DNA of 64,000 nucleotides, taken from positions 1,364,001-1,428,000 of the forward strand of contig JBHGNT010000013.1 of NCBI GenBank assembly GCA_043228905.1. Reading direction: 5' to 3'. Position 1 is the first letter of the stretch. Every line of letters starts with the position of its first letter. Below the pieces are notes generated by a model. That model worked only from the letters and a program-made list of their open reading frames with translations. It had not been told where the DNA came from and made no database searches. The DNA comes from Azolla caroliniana. Lineage: Eukaryota > Polypodiophyta. Below are positions 42,184-51,678 of this stretch, piece by piece. Made by a program: the position numbers and the translations under genes.

Positions 42184-43669
42184 GTGTACATGAAGATCCA
42201 AGAAGTTATGATGAAACAACTTGGATGTATAACTTGGGAACAAGTGACCGAGGATTATCCTCTAACATCTTCATATAAGGCGTTATCAGAGTATTTTATT
42301 GCATTCAAGGATTGGGTTAGTATTGGTGGTTTTTCATTACGCTTTCATCATATGTAGAGCTTGTATAATAATACCTGATGTCCTATTGCTTCTATTAGAA
42401 ACCGTGTCGTGGCAAGAAACAAGGTGAAGTTAAGGATATACACGATTTGCCTACATCCTTCCTTGCACATCTCGAGCGAGCCAGAAAAGAAAAGGATCGT
42501 CGCTTAGTAAAGGCGTACGAAATGGAGGAAGATGGCTCCTTTAAAAAATTTAGCCACAAAAAAGATATTACGAGAGATCTTTACTACAATGTGGTTTGCG
42601 GCAATGTCGTCGACTTGATCCAAAAAGTGCCAAAGAAGGAATATACGCCAATGATTGCGGATATTCCTTACGGATTTCGAATGGTTGGGTCATCATACGA
42701 CGATGAACCGTTTAGGTTAAAACAATTGGAGAAGATGGTCAAGGATTTCGTTGAGCTAACAACTGCATCCTTGTGGCGAATAGTTGTCTTTCATAGTATG
42801 GACCAAGGGTACTCGATAGCTCAAGCTTTGAGATCTCGTTGCCATGGCATCGAGAACCTTGCATGGTAAGGATTATTTATAGGTGTCATTCACTATATTG
42901 CATTTCTTAACTCGATGTGTTATTTTTTATAGGATAAAAACCAATGTAAATAGAGGGCCAACTTTTCGGTTCGTTAATGCCATTGAATACATCATGGTTG
43001 GCTACTTCGATTAAATTAAGAAACAAAGAATCAAGGAGCATTCTAATGAAGTGGGAGGTTCAAATCTGGTGGTATATATAGCAGTGACACGGAAATTGCG
43101 ACATGTCACCACGACAGAACGGGGACTTGTCAACCCATATCAAAAACCTCAACGACTTATGATACACTTGATCGAGATGTTTTCTATCGAAGGAGACTAG
43201 ATATTAGATCTCTTTTCTAGCACAAGTATTCCTTGAACTAGGGATCTTGAGATAACCAATACCGAATCTTTTTTGTTTGACAACTAATTCTTCTTGACAT
43301 TACTTACTTCATAGGAACGACGTCTACATGTGCATTGAAGCTCTTTAGAAATACAGTTGCATTGGAGAAGGATGAGGAGCATGTTATATTTATAAATATG
43401 AGGATTAAGGCTTTGTGGGAGTGCCCAAACCAGGATGAGGAGGTCGGTGCAAAGAACCTCGCTAATACAGAAAGGTTTCAACCTGCTTCGCAAGAGCCTA
43501 TTCCTCTGTTAGCCGGCGAACCGGGGGAGCTAATAGAGCTTGATGATGAGCTTATAGAAGATATTTCGTTGGCTTGGCTAACAGGGGAAGCCAATGCACG
43601 TATAGCCGAAGAGAGTTCTACACAAGATGATGAAGAAAATGACATTGATGAATTGATTGCTATATAATA
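42184..43669 (+). pseudogene. beta-class DNA methyltransferase exons
   Basis: Motif IV is MIADIPYGF (D-I-P-Y in place of D/N/S-P-P-Y), preceded by NVVCGNVVDLIQKVP. Then come WIKTNVNRG..RFVNAIEYIMVG, the QKP box in LVNPYQKPQRLMIHLIEMF, and motif I ILDLFSSTxTTSTCALKLF across the last intron, where the two Gly of F-S-G-T-G are changed to Ser and Arg, the latter at the splice junction. Two in-frame stops lie in the 42933-43225 exon. The C-terminal 70 residues are acidic. An intact relative would transfer methyl from SAM to the amino group of A or C in DNA. Confidence 0.72.
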
Positions 43670-44544
43670 CTCTATAAAGAAAATGACACTGACGATTTGT
43701 TTGGATTTCACATTATTAATACAAATTTTTTGTTTTACTTAGTGGATTCTATTCTTTATAATCTTCTATATGTTTCAATTTTATTTTTATATACTTGGTT
43801 AGTAGATTTATGACATTGGTTGCACCGCGTGCATAGCTGACTACCAAATTTATGGAGAAACATGAATTAGTTTAAATTGAGGCTGATTTTGGTCCAAGCT
43901 AACCTTAACATAACATGGCCCTACAATTGTTGCCATGACTGTCCATGTTGTTATTATGGATCTTTGTCTTCTATTGTTAAAACTATTATGTTTCTATTCC
44001 ATTGCTGCTTAGATTGTGTAGTGTGTTGATAATGGTTCCACTAGCATTATCCGCATGTTTTTATATGCTTGTAGTTCCACTTGCGTTATCGTTCGGAGTT
44101 TGATCTTGTGTGAATCACCTAAGCAATAGAGTAGATCAATTTTAAATATAGGTATGAAAGCCTTAATAGGTTTGTTATTTCCACGACATTGTCCACAATT
44201 ATATACATATGGTTTGATCCCATACGAACAAACTGAGGAATAGATTAGATCAACTTTAAATACAAGTATTGAATACTTTAATAAGTTAGTTATTCCAATC
44301 ACATTATCCTAAAGTGCACTATCCTACATTGTCCACAATTATATACATGCACGTATGGGTCAAAGTATAAATTATAACTCATTTTATTAGTATAGATACA
44401 AGTACACCTCATATTTTTGTAAAACTTACCTAATTAATATAAGTCTTTAACTTAGTGTTTCCCTTGTCACACAATAGTGACATATTGAGCCATTGTTGAA
44501 CTTTATTATGCCTACATTAACTTATCAACATGTCCAAACTTGCA
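43670..44544. other. non-coding region
   Basis: AT-rich 3' flank of the methyltransferase gene. It contains a diverged direct duplication (see 44108) and nothing else recognisable. Confidence 0.5.
44108..44345 (+). repeat. diverged tandem duplication, about 115-150 bp units
   Basis: AATAGA(G/T)TAGATCAA.TTTAAATA(T/C)A and ATTGTCCACAATTATATACAT each occur twice in the same order. Confidence 0.7.
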
Positions 44545-44735
44545 TGATTTCTAATGATCTCCACTAGTAGACCTATCATGTATTTTTATATTTGCAAATT
44601 CTCATCAAGTTAAGGAACATGTGATACTAGTGCATCCAATTTTTGTAGAGAGGGTGTATTTGCTTCGTTTCAAGAAGATTCTACAAGTGGAATGTGCAAT
44701 CCTTCCACTTGTGAACGCGAACGTGTTAATGTAAA
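44545..44735 (-). repeat. right inverted repeat, putative element end
   Basis: Reverse complement matches 13838-14140: CACTTGTGAACGCGAAC, GAACATGTGATACT and ATGATTTCTAA blocks in inverted order. Its outer part is interrupted by the LTR at 44723. Confidence 0.4.
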
Positions 44736-44950
44736 TTTTGGGGAAAATAATCAGAAAACTCATTATCCTATTGATATATCTTGTCTCTCAAATCTAAAGT
44801 CAAGCGTTCAATCTTTATCTTAATCTCTCTATTTTTCAATCTATCTTAAGTACTTTCTCACTAAAGCTAGTGCAAACTTCGAATCCTTCCTGTCCAGGAC
44901 CCCGGTGGTTCCGCCTCATGATCCGCACCTAGTGACGGATCTTCACGACA
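44723..44950 (+). repeat. element Z 5' LTR, left end uncertain
   Basis: Ends CTTCACGACA at 44950. The start TGTTAATG at 44723 is chosen because sequence to its left matches the inverted repeat at 13.84 kb. It shares its last 50 bases with the LTR-like block ending at 4311. Confidence 0.5.
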
Positions 44951-44958
44951 TAATTAAC

Positions 44959-44976
44959 TGGTGAACCCGACGTGAA
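44959..44976 (+). promoter_or_regulatory. primer binding site of Z, tRNA-Trp type
   Basis: TGGTGAACCCGACGTGAA, eight bases after the LTR end. Confidence 0.72.
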
Positions 44977-45022
44977 AGAGGCAGTAGGAAGGATCAAGTT
45001 GAGGATCAACCAATACTTGGAG

Positions 45023-45321
45023 ATGGCGTCCTCAAGCAATCAAGCGGGAGAGTTCGAAAGGATGATGATAATTGTTGAACAAATGATGAGATCTCGAGAC
45101 AATGATGCAAGCATGGTGAAGGCCGTCGACTGTGTCGTAGAGCTCGAGGGTCAATTTGATGGAACGAACGTTACGAAGTTCCTTGACACATACAAAAGGG
45201 ATATGAATCAAAGGGATGTATCTGAAGCGCGGAAAATGACAAGTTTCAAGATAGTGGTCACCAACAACATCCAAAGACGTGTCATCGAGCTTCAAGAAGG
45301 TAAGACAACATGGTCTGTGTT
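45023..45321 (+). pseudogene. element Z gag, N-terminal part
   Basis: The ATG at 45023 gives MASSSNQAGEFERMM and then LEGQFDGTNVTKFLDTYK, corresponding to FNGKGVSRYLREYK of B and the TR-GAGs. The frame is cut after GKTTWSVF by element Y and continues at 62492. Confidence 0.75.
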
Positions 45322-45766
45322 TGTTACCAATTAGAAACACGGTCTACAGTCAGTCCTTCGACCTAGACCTCCAAGTGACTGAAACAACGAATGGTGGCGT
45401 CTGTGCGTAATACGTAGGGGAATGTTCCCCGTAACCTAACATCGTATAAGGGAGACGGCTACAACCAACTCCTTAACAGTGGCTACACACTCACGTTGCT
45501 TACTTCTACACTCTCAGGTATTACAGGCACACAGTAGATTAGCCGTAGCTATACACAATTATCAGAGAAGATAGAATTCTATTACGATACGCTTCTTTAC
45601 ATTCCAAAATTACACGCTACCTCTATCAGAGGTTTTCTACCCTTTATATACGCAGGGTCTTTTTAGCCGTTCATGCTTCCTCCGTGAACCGTTGCATGCG
45701 TTACAATCTTATATTATTTCCTATTCCTACGCTCTTGTCCGTCGGTTACTATTCCGGCAGACATAA
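45322..45766 (-). repeat. element Y 3' LTR
   Basis: Starts TGTTACCAATTAG; aligns over its length with 62039-62486. The inner end has decayed from ACAACA to ACATAA. Confidence 0.85.
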
Positions 45767-46507
45767 CCTGGCACGCGTGTGGGACAGTGCCCTGGCACGA
45801 CAGACCCATCCCGTTAATCTTCTTCCAAAATGGCCCGGATGTTTCGCTCTGCTCCAATGTCCGCGTTCAGAGGCAACGTAGGGGCCGTAGGTGCATCGTG
45901 GTGTGGTTCCCCTATTTGGTCGGGAGGGCTTCTCCTGGTGTCGCAGTCATCCTGTGTGGGCCGTCCGGGTACGATGGGCTCTTCTTGGGCTAGTGGGTTG
46001 GGCTCAGCCATCGTCGTGCTTGCGGTCGGTCGCGGCTTTGTCTGAACCATCACTTCCTCCATGGTGTCGGTCGTCGTTGTATGCTCTGGAGAGTAGGGTT
46101 GCGGTTCCGCTTGGTCCACAACGTTCTCCGTGTGGTTGGCCGATAGCGTGGGCTCTTGTAGATAGGGTTCCTCTTGGGCAACGGTTTCGTTGTCTGGTAC
46201 TGTGGGGGACTTCACTCGTCGTTCCGCGCTGTTCACCGTCATTGTAATTTCTGGTGATCTAGCCTGAGGTTCCTCTTCTTCGGCAGTGCCTAGACTTGGC
46301 GTCGCGATGGATTCCTCATTTGTTCGTGTGCTGCCGGCTTGTGTGATCTGGTGAAATAGCTCCTCCTGGCTTTCACCAAAATCATCCAAAATCTGTGCGA
46401 GTTCTTCGGAATGTTGGTCTGCTTGCGCACGATAGTCTTGTGCTAGGTCCTCGCATACGACCACAATGCTCTCCTCGTTGAGTTCTCCCAGTCCCCACGA
46501 TACGCGT
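45767..46507 (-). pseudogene. element Y extra ORF, 3' part
   Basis: 217 codons open (46464-45814). They begin with a coiled-coil CEDLAQDYRAQADQHSEELAQIL, followed by an acidic, Pro/Thr-rich tail of repeated EEP and QAEPQPYSPEHT-like segments. It matches the ORF piece near 11.3-11.45 kb. Function unknown. TR-GAG2 separates it from its upstream part at 50030. Confidence 0.6.
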
Positions 46508-47235
46508 TGTCGTAGTGTATTTTGTACACTACGTGAAAAACGTATATAGTATTAGATTCAATAAAAAATGAAGAAATAGAAGAAAATAGCAAAATAAATG
46601 GAACATGCATAGGGCAAGATTCGAACCTTGCACCTCCATGTTAATAATGTAATGTCTTACCATTACACTAGCATTTCATTAGTGTTAAAGCATAGATGTC
46701 CCACATAGAAAGGTAAATTCACGCTAGGATAAACATTAGAAAAACGCATAACAAAAGAAAAAGCTACACATACACATCTAGCGTGCATGATAAAAAACAC
46801 ACAAGTTAGAAAAAAGCATGATCACTTTAGATAAAGCATATAGTCTATCTATAGGAAAAGCATGGGGTCTATAGTTAGAGAAAAAGCATAGATTACTAAG
46901 ACTTCCTCATCACTACATAAGGATGGGGAGCACAATGTAATTGTGTGTGAAAAATATTTGGAAACTGGATATGTTTCTAAAAAACACCAATTAATAAACT
47001 ATACTCGTGGGATTCACGAGAATTCCATATCATTCTCTTTCAACCGAAGTTTATATTCTTATATTCATATTGATTAATCTAATACAATACACTCGTGGGA
47101 TTCACGAGTTTGCTATAACTCTTTCTTACAACATATTTATATTCTTATTAGCCTTAAAACTCTCCTCTTCCTAGTCCAAAACCCCAGCGGTTCCCACCCG
47201 ACTCACGCAACGATCCGGAGCCAAAAGGCACGACA
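46508..47235 (+). repeat. TR-GAG2 left LTR, inverted
   Basis: TGTCGTAGTG...AAGGCACGACA on the plus strand. It carries the terminal hairpin, the tRNA-like module at 46605-46674 (minus) and two CTCGTGGGATTCACGAG motifs near 47003 and 47092. Confidence 0.92.
46605..46674 (-). other. tRNA-like module in TR-GAG2 left LTR
   Basis: Minus strand TAGTGTAATGGTAAGAC and GGTTCGAATCT; ATGC...GCAT ends can pair. Confidence 0.55.
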
Positions 47236-47241
47236 CAGTAC

Positions 47242-49263
47242 TCACCCCCTCCAAACCCGCACATCCTCCGGTATGTGCCGAAGTTGTTGGTGTTTGTTAG
47301 TCTCCTCCGTCCGGTCTCTACCCGATTGGTTTCGTTGCCGGCTCGTAGTACCCTCGACTTCTCTTGTTATGTTGACTTTGTCTCTCCATTTGGAGCACAT
47401 CCATTCTTTCCACCCGAACCATTGTCGATATCCGATCCACCATAGTCTTCGTTCGCTTTTTGCATGGCCCGCTTGGTCCTTGTCATCCGCGGTAGTATCT
47501 TTTCTTGCCCTCTTTCTTTTCTTCATCAATCTCGACTTCTTTTCGGATTTTCGGTTTAGTCGGATTAGCTTACTTCCGATTCGATCTCGTCGGATCGTCT
47601 TTCGTCTAGTTCGGCTTCCTTTCCGATTTGTATTCGGTCGATCCGGACTCGGTTGATCGGTTTTTACCGATTCAGTGCTCTTTCGGGTCGGTTTCTTTTC
47701 TTTTCTTTTCGTCCGGATTTGCTTTCTTTTCTTCGTTTTCATCTGCCTTGTCCGGTTCGACTTTCGGCACTTCTTTCCGTTGTTCGCCACGTAGGTCCTC
47801 CGATATGTGCTCGTTGTTCGGTCCTCGTGTGGTTGTAATGCATGCTTCTTTTCTCGCCGTAGCGTGTGCTTCTTTATTCGCCATAACACGCGTTTCTTTA
47901 TTCGCCGTAGAGCGTGCTCTGTATTACGCGCTTCTCCCGTCGTAGACCCGACCTCCACATTGTCGCACTTTCTTTTAGATTGGAATTTCGGATGGATCAT
48001 TTTCCATCCGAACCGACTTCCGACTTTACCTTCCTCGCCGCCATCTCCCGTCTCTCCGGTCTCACGTTGGTTCTCGGACACAACCGCCGAAGTCTCTAGA
48101 TATTGTTGGCATGAATCCTCGGTATTACCTTCTTTCGTAGTTTCACCCTTAGCATTCTTCTCGGCTATCTCTTCATCGTATTCGTCGGCTTCGACATTCG
48201 TTTTCTCTCCGCCACCTTCCGTCTCTTCGGTCTCACGTTGCCTTTCGATCGCAACCGCCGGAGTCTCTGGAATCAGTGGTGGGGAAGTCTCGATATGGCA
48301 ATCCGCCATTGATTCGTCCATAGCCACCTCCGATTCGATTTCGTCTTTTGTGGCTACCTCCTTAATCACATCCGCTTCACACTCTTTATCTGCATCAATT
48401 ATGCAAACATCTATTATGCTTACCCCTTTTTGACCCGATGTCTCGGGCACTTGTATCCCGAAATTTCCTTCTACACTTGAATTATTGGCCTTATCCTTCG
48501 CCATCGTTCTTTCACAAGACGAGTGGGTGTCTTGTTCCACTCTTTCTCCCGTGGTACCATCATGTTGTATTTCGGCCTTCATATTGGCTTCATCGTTTTT
48601 CCTCAATCGACCATCCTTCATGGGCCATGTCGTTGTTGACGAGATTCTCAGCTTCCTTTCATCATGTCTTCGGCATACCCTTTCGACTTTGGCCCAATCC
48701 TCGGTAAGGCCGTTCGCACCGTCATCATCTTCGAGTTCGATCCCAATGTCCATCCTTTCTTTCCGATCGATCGATCTTACGAACATTAAGACTTTATCTT
48801 CTCCCACCAATCTTCGTTCCTGCTCCGAGAGTCGAGCAAAACGATGCTCGAACTCTAGGAACGCTTGCGTTGCACTTCGGTGAGTCTTCTCCGACGCCAC
48901 CCATTCGTCGAATTCTCGTCGATCTCGTCCCGTCCATCTCTCATAGTCATATGCCTCCCGTAAAGCTTCTTCAAAGGACTCCCATGTCGAGTTTTGTTGT
49001 TGTATCTTGTGGATTCTCTCTTGTAGTTCGTCCGAGGCCACCCGACTAAAGGATATCACTTGCAATCCTTCCGGTATCCGATATTGCATCATCTCCGCCT
49101 TATATTCACGTAGGTAGCGTGACACACCCTTACCGTTGAATTCCCCGTTTCGTCGCAGAAGCCGCTCTACTGCCGCCTTCATCTCCGACATCGCACGTTG
49201 TTCTTGTTGCATCCGCTCAAACATTATCATCATCATGTTCATCGCCTCTTGTTGATTCTCCAT
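47242..49263 (-). CDS. TR-GAG2 gag-like protein, intact ORF
   Basis: 673 codons from the ATG at 49263 (a GTG further up lies in the primer site). Residues about 1-220 are the gag/capsid-like core (FNGKGVSRYLREYKAEMM, LEFEHRFARLSEQERRLV). Residues about 230-430 are acidic with repeated (E/T)TEET segments. Residues about 440-673 are strongly basic with RRIKKR/RREKKH repeats. There is no zinc knuckle, protease or RT. It is the full-length version of the ORF cut short in TR-GAG1. It probably forms or co-assembles with particles supplied by an autonomous B-like element; the RNA-binding role of the basic tail is inference. Confidence 0.8.
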   Translation of the reverse strand: MENQQEAMNMMMIMFERMQQEQRAMSEMKAAVERLLRRNGEFNGKGVSRYLREYKAEMMQYRIPEGLQVISFSRVASDELQERIHKIQQQNSTWESFEEALREAYDYERWTGRDRREFDEWVASEKTHRSATQAFLEFEHRFARLSEQERRLVGEDKVLMFVRSIDRKERMDIGIELEDDDGANGLTEDWAKVERVCRRHDERKLRISSTTTWPMKDGRLRKNDEANMKAEIQHDGTTGERVEQDTHSSCERTMAKDKANNSSVEGNFGIQVPETSGQKGVSIIDVCIIDADKECEADVIKEVATKDEIESEVAMDESMADCHIETSPPLIPETPAVAIERQRETEETEGGGEKTNVEADEYDEEIAEKNAKGETTKEGNTEDSCQQYLETSAVVSENQRETGETGDGGEEGKVGSRFGWKMIHPKFQSKRKCDNVEVGSTTGEARNTEHALRRIKKRVLWRIKKHTLRREKKHALQPHEDRTTSTYRRTYVANNGKKCRKSNRTRQMKTKKRKQIRTKRKEKKPTRKSTESVKTDQPSPDRPNTNRKGSRTRRKTIRRDRIGSKLIRLNRKSEKKSRLMKKRKRARKDTTADDKDQAGHAKSERRLWWIGYRQWFGWKEWMCSKWRDKVNITREVEGTTSRQRNQSGRDRTEETNKHQQLRHIPEDVRVWRG

Positions 49264-49279
49264 CTCCTTGCCACCCGCC

Positions 49280-49297
49280 TTCACGTCGGGTTCACCA
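49280..49297 (-). promoter_or_regulatory. primer binding site of TR-GAG2, tRNA-Trp type
   Basis: Minus strand TGGTGAACCCGACGTGAA, spacer CAGT to the right LTR. Confidence 0.75.
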
Positions 49298-49301
49298 ACT
49301 G

Positions 49302-50029
49302 TGTCGTGCCTTTTGGCTCCGGATCGTTGCGTGAGTCGGGTGGGAACCGCTGGGGTTTTGGACTAGGAAGAGGAGAGTTTTAAGGCTAATAAGAATATAA
49401 ATATGTTGTAAGAAAGAGTTATAGCAAACTCGTGAATCCCACGAGTGTATTGTATTAGATTAATCAATATGAATATAAGAATATAAACTTCGGTTGAAAG
49501 AGAATGATATGGAATTCTCGTGAATCCCACGAGTATAGTTTATTAATTGGTGTTTTTTAGAAACATATCTAGTTTCTAAATATTTTTCACACACAATTAC
49601 ATTGTGCTCCCCATCCTTATGTAGTGATGAGGAAGTCTTAGTAATCTATGCTTTTTCTCTAACTATAGACCCCATGCTTTTCCTATAGATAGACTATATG
49701 CTTTATCTAAAGTGATCATGCTTTTTTCTAACTTGTGTGTTTTTTATCATGCACGCTAGATGTGTATGTGTAGCTTTTTCTTTTGTTATGCGTTTTTCTA
49801 ATGTTTATCCTAGCGTGAATTTACCTTTCTATGTGGGACATCTATGCTTTAACACTAATGAAATGCTAGTGTAATGGTAAGACATTACATTATTAACATG
49901 GAGGTGCAAGGTTCGAATCTTGCCCTATGCATGTTCCATTTATTTTGCTATTTTCTTCTATTTCTTCATTTTTTATTGAATCTAATACTATATACGTTTT
50001 TCACGTAGTGTACAAAATACACTACGACA
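49302..50029 (-). repeat. TR-GAG2 right (5') LTR
   Basis: 728 bp, reverse complement of 46508-47235. Tandem hairpin motifs as in the left copy. Confidence 0.92.
49863..49932 (+). other. tRNA-like module in TR-GAG2 right LTR
   Basis: Inverted copy of the module at 46605-46674; antisense to the element. Confidence 0.55.
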
Positions 50030-50946
50030 GCGTGCAATTCCGCTGCATGGGCTGGCCATGCCATCCATTTTTTTTCTAGCATCGTTTTCAATTGCGTTGT
50101 GAACCTCTCCCGATTTGTTTGTAGAAGGATACGCACGTTGTCTGTGATGGCCTAGCAACAGTTGCGTGCTTCCTCCACCGAATTCTTGAGGTTTCCAATT
50201 TCTTGTTGACTAACCGCCGCCACTTCTTCGTACATGGTCTTCAGGCCCGCCCACAACTGGGATTCCTTTGCATGGAGTTCTTATAATTTCCCCATTTCAT
50301 CGTTTAGGCGGATTTCGAGCTGATGCCTTCTTTCCTGTTCGCCCACCACCTGCTCGTCGAACCATACCTTCTTTTTCTCCAATAAGGTCCGGAGTCCCGT
50401 GATTGCCGCCTCTGATTTCTTCGCTTCCTCCCGTAACTAGGCAATTTCGTCTTTTGTCCGGATGTGATGTGCTACCTCCGCAACAAGTTTCTCTTCAAGG
50501 GTTTTTACTGCCTGGATCTCCTTTTCCCTGTCTGAGGATTGGCGTAGTTCAACTCGAAGGCGGTCAATTTCTAATTCCGCTAGTTGTACGGCCCTTTTTT
50601 CTTTTGAGGCAATGGCGGTCTGAGCCTCAATCTCTTCTTCAAGGCGTCGATGGCGTGGTTTGGTGGTGGAGTTGCCTGTTGCGCCGTAGTTGCGTTAGTT
50701 TCCAACTCCGTGATGCGTTCGTTGGCATTTTGCAGCTCGGCTTGGATCAGTTTCACCTTCTTCTAGATATTCTTATTTTTAATGGCCATCTCCTTTGCCA
50801 ATTCCCTATGGACTTCCACTAGGGCCGTGTTTAATGGGGGTAGCTCCATCCCCACTCGGCGTATACCAGTGTTCCTCTGTCTGCCGACTCTAGCTAGTCG
50901 GTCCTCATCGTCGCTCTCCGCCGTTTGTGTTAGGGCGTGCTCGATC
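50030..50946 (-). pseudogene. element Y extra ORF, middle part
   Basis: Minus-strand stretches encode a long coiled coil (for example ELQNANERITELETN) between ALTQTAESDDEDRLARVG near 50.93 kb and AHAAELH near 50.04 kb, with scattered stops. It is equivalent to 12.2-11.4 kb of the other copy. Confidence 0.5.
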
Positions 50947-51678
50947 TGTTAGGAGATAGGTCCCCGAAACCGGATGCAGTGTACCCGGCTACGGAAGACC
51001 CGGTGAGAACCGGATGTGGTGTACCCGGCTACGGAGGACCCGGTGAGAACCGAGCAAACTTAGAGTAGTAGAAGTTGTCATTCTTATTGGTGCAAGAAGA
51101 GAGAGCGCGTAATATTGTATAGATAGATAGATAGATAGATTATATTATTGTCTTCGGAGATCAAATATGACCTATGAGACCAAAAATATTACATTTCACG
51201 TGATACGTGTGAAAGTGAGTAGTGACTCTCAATGTTCAAGAACTTTACCAATGAATGTTGCAATCGAGAGTGCACATTGTGGTTGTGAGAGGAATTCATG
51301 CAAAGATTGGGCTCGATCGAAGAGATGTGGAAAGCATGGTCGAATATGGTCAAAGGCAGAGCATTGTATCAAAGTGTGATACTCAGACTCGCGAACTTGT
51401 TTAGGGCAAAGTGTGCATAGCCGACCACTCTCATCACTTGTACCCCAACGCCCTGTTGTAACTGTTGCTTGTGGCGAAGATCATGAGCACGAGGTCGTTG
51501 CCTCCGTGAGCTCACTGTTGTAATCTTTGTAATATAGTGATAGTTTGGAGTTTGTGGACTCCCGTGGTTTTCCCCTCTCAGGGTTTTCCACGTTAAACAT
51601 CTTGTGTACTATTCTCTCCTTTGTGTCGTGCGTTTCATTTCCCGTTTTCTGTGCATAGAGAGCATGCAATTCCTGACA
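50947..51678. repeat. solo LTR, 732 bp
   Basis: TGTTAGGAGATAGG...TTCCTGACA flanked by CGATC on both sides (50942-50946 and 51679-51683). The extra ORF of Y reads across it when it is removed. It contains (ATAG)n at about 51118-51139. Its family is not otherwise present in the window; orientation is undetermined. Confidence 0.85.

Larger units (their letters stand above)
40450..43669 (+). pseudogene. ParB-like domain - beta-class DNA amino-methyltransferase gene, decayed
   Basis: Reconstructed exons: 40450-42104 (with frame breaks), 42184-42315, 42399-42865, 42933-43225 and 43315-43669. Introns are 67-89 bp with GT-AG ends, except the first of these, whose donor is damaged (AAC|TAAGTC, as if a G of GTAAGTC were lost). 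The N-terminus is a ParB-like nuclease/CTPase-type fold; the C-terminus is an N6-adenine or N4-cytosine methyltransferase with motif order IV...X-I, the beta class. The same two-domain pairing is common in phage and bacterial methylases. Lesions: poly-G tract (40737), shifts near 40540 and 40842, TAA near 42.99-43.02 kb and TAG near 43.20 kb. Whether it was a host or mobile-element gene is open. Confidence 0.7.
46508..50029 (-). mobile_element. TR-GAG2 with LTRs in opposite orientation
   Basis: 3522 bp flanked by GCGT at 46504-46507 and 50030-50033. The right 728-bp LTR (50029-49302) is the normal 5' LTR of a minus-strand element. The left LTR (46508-47235) is its inverted copy, so the element ends are 728-bp inverted repeats. 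After the inverted copy comes CAGTA, then CTCACCCCCTCC: the leader spacer that normally links LTR to primer site is fused to the normal 3' end of the internal region. The internal ORF is nearly identical to TR-GAG1. Confidence 0.9.
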
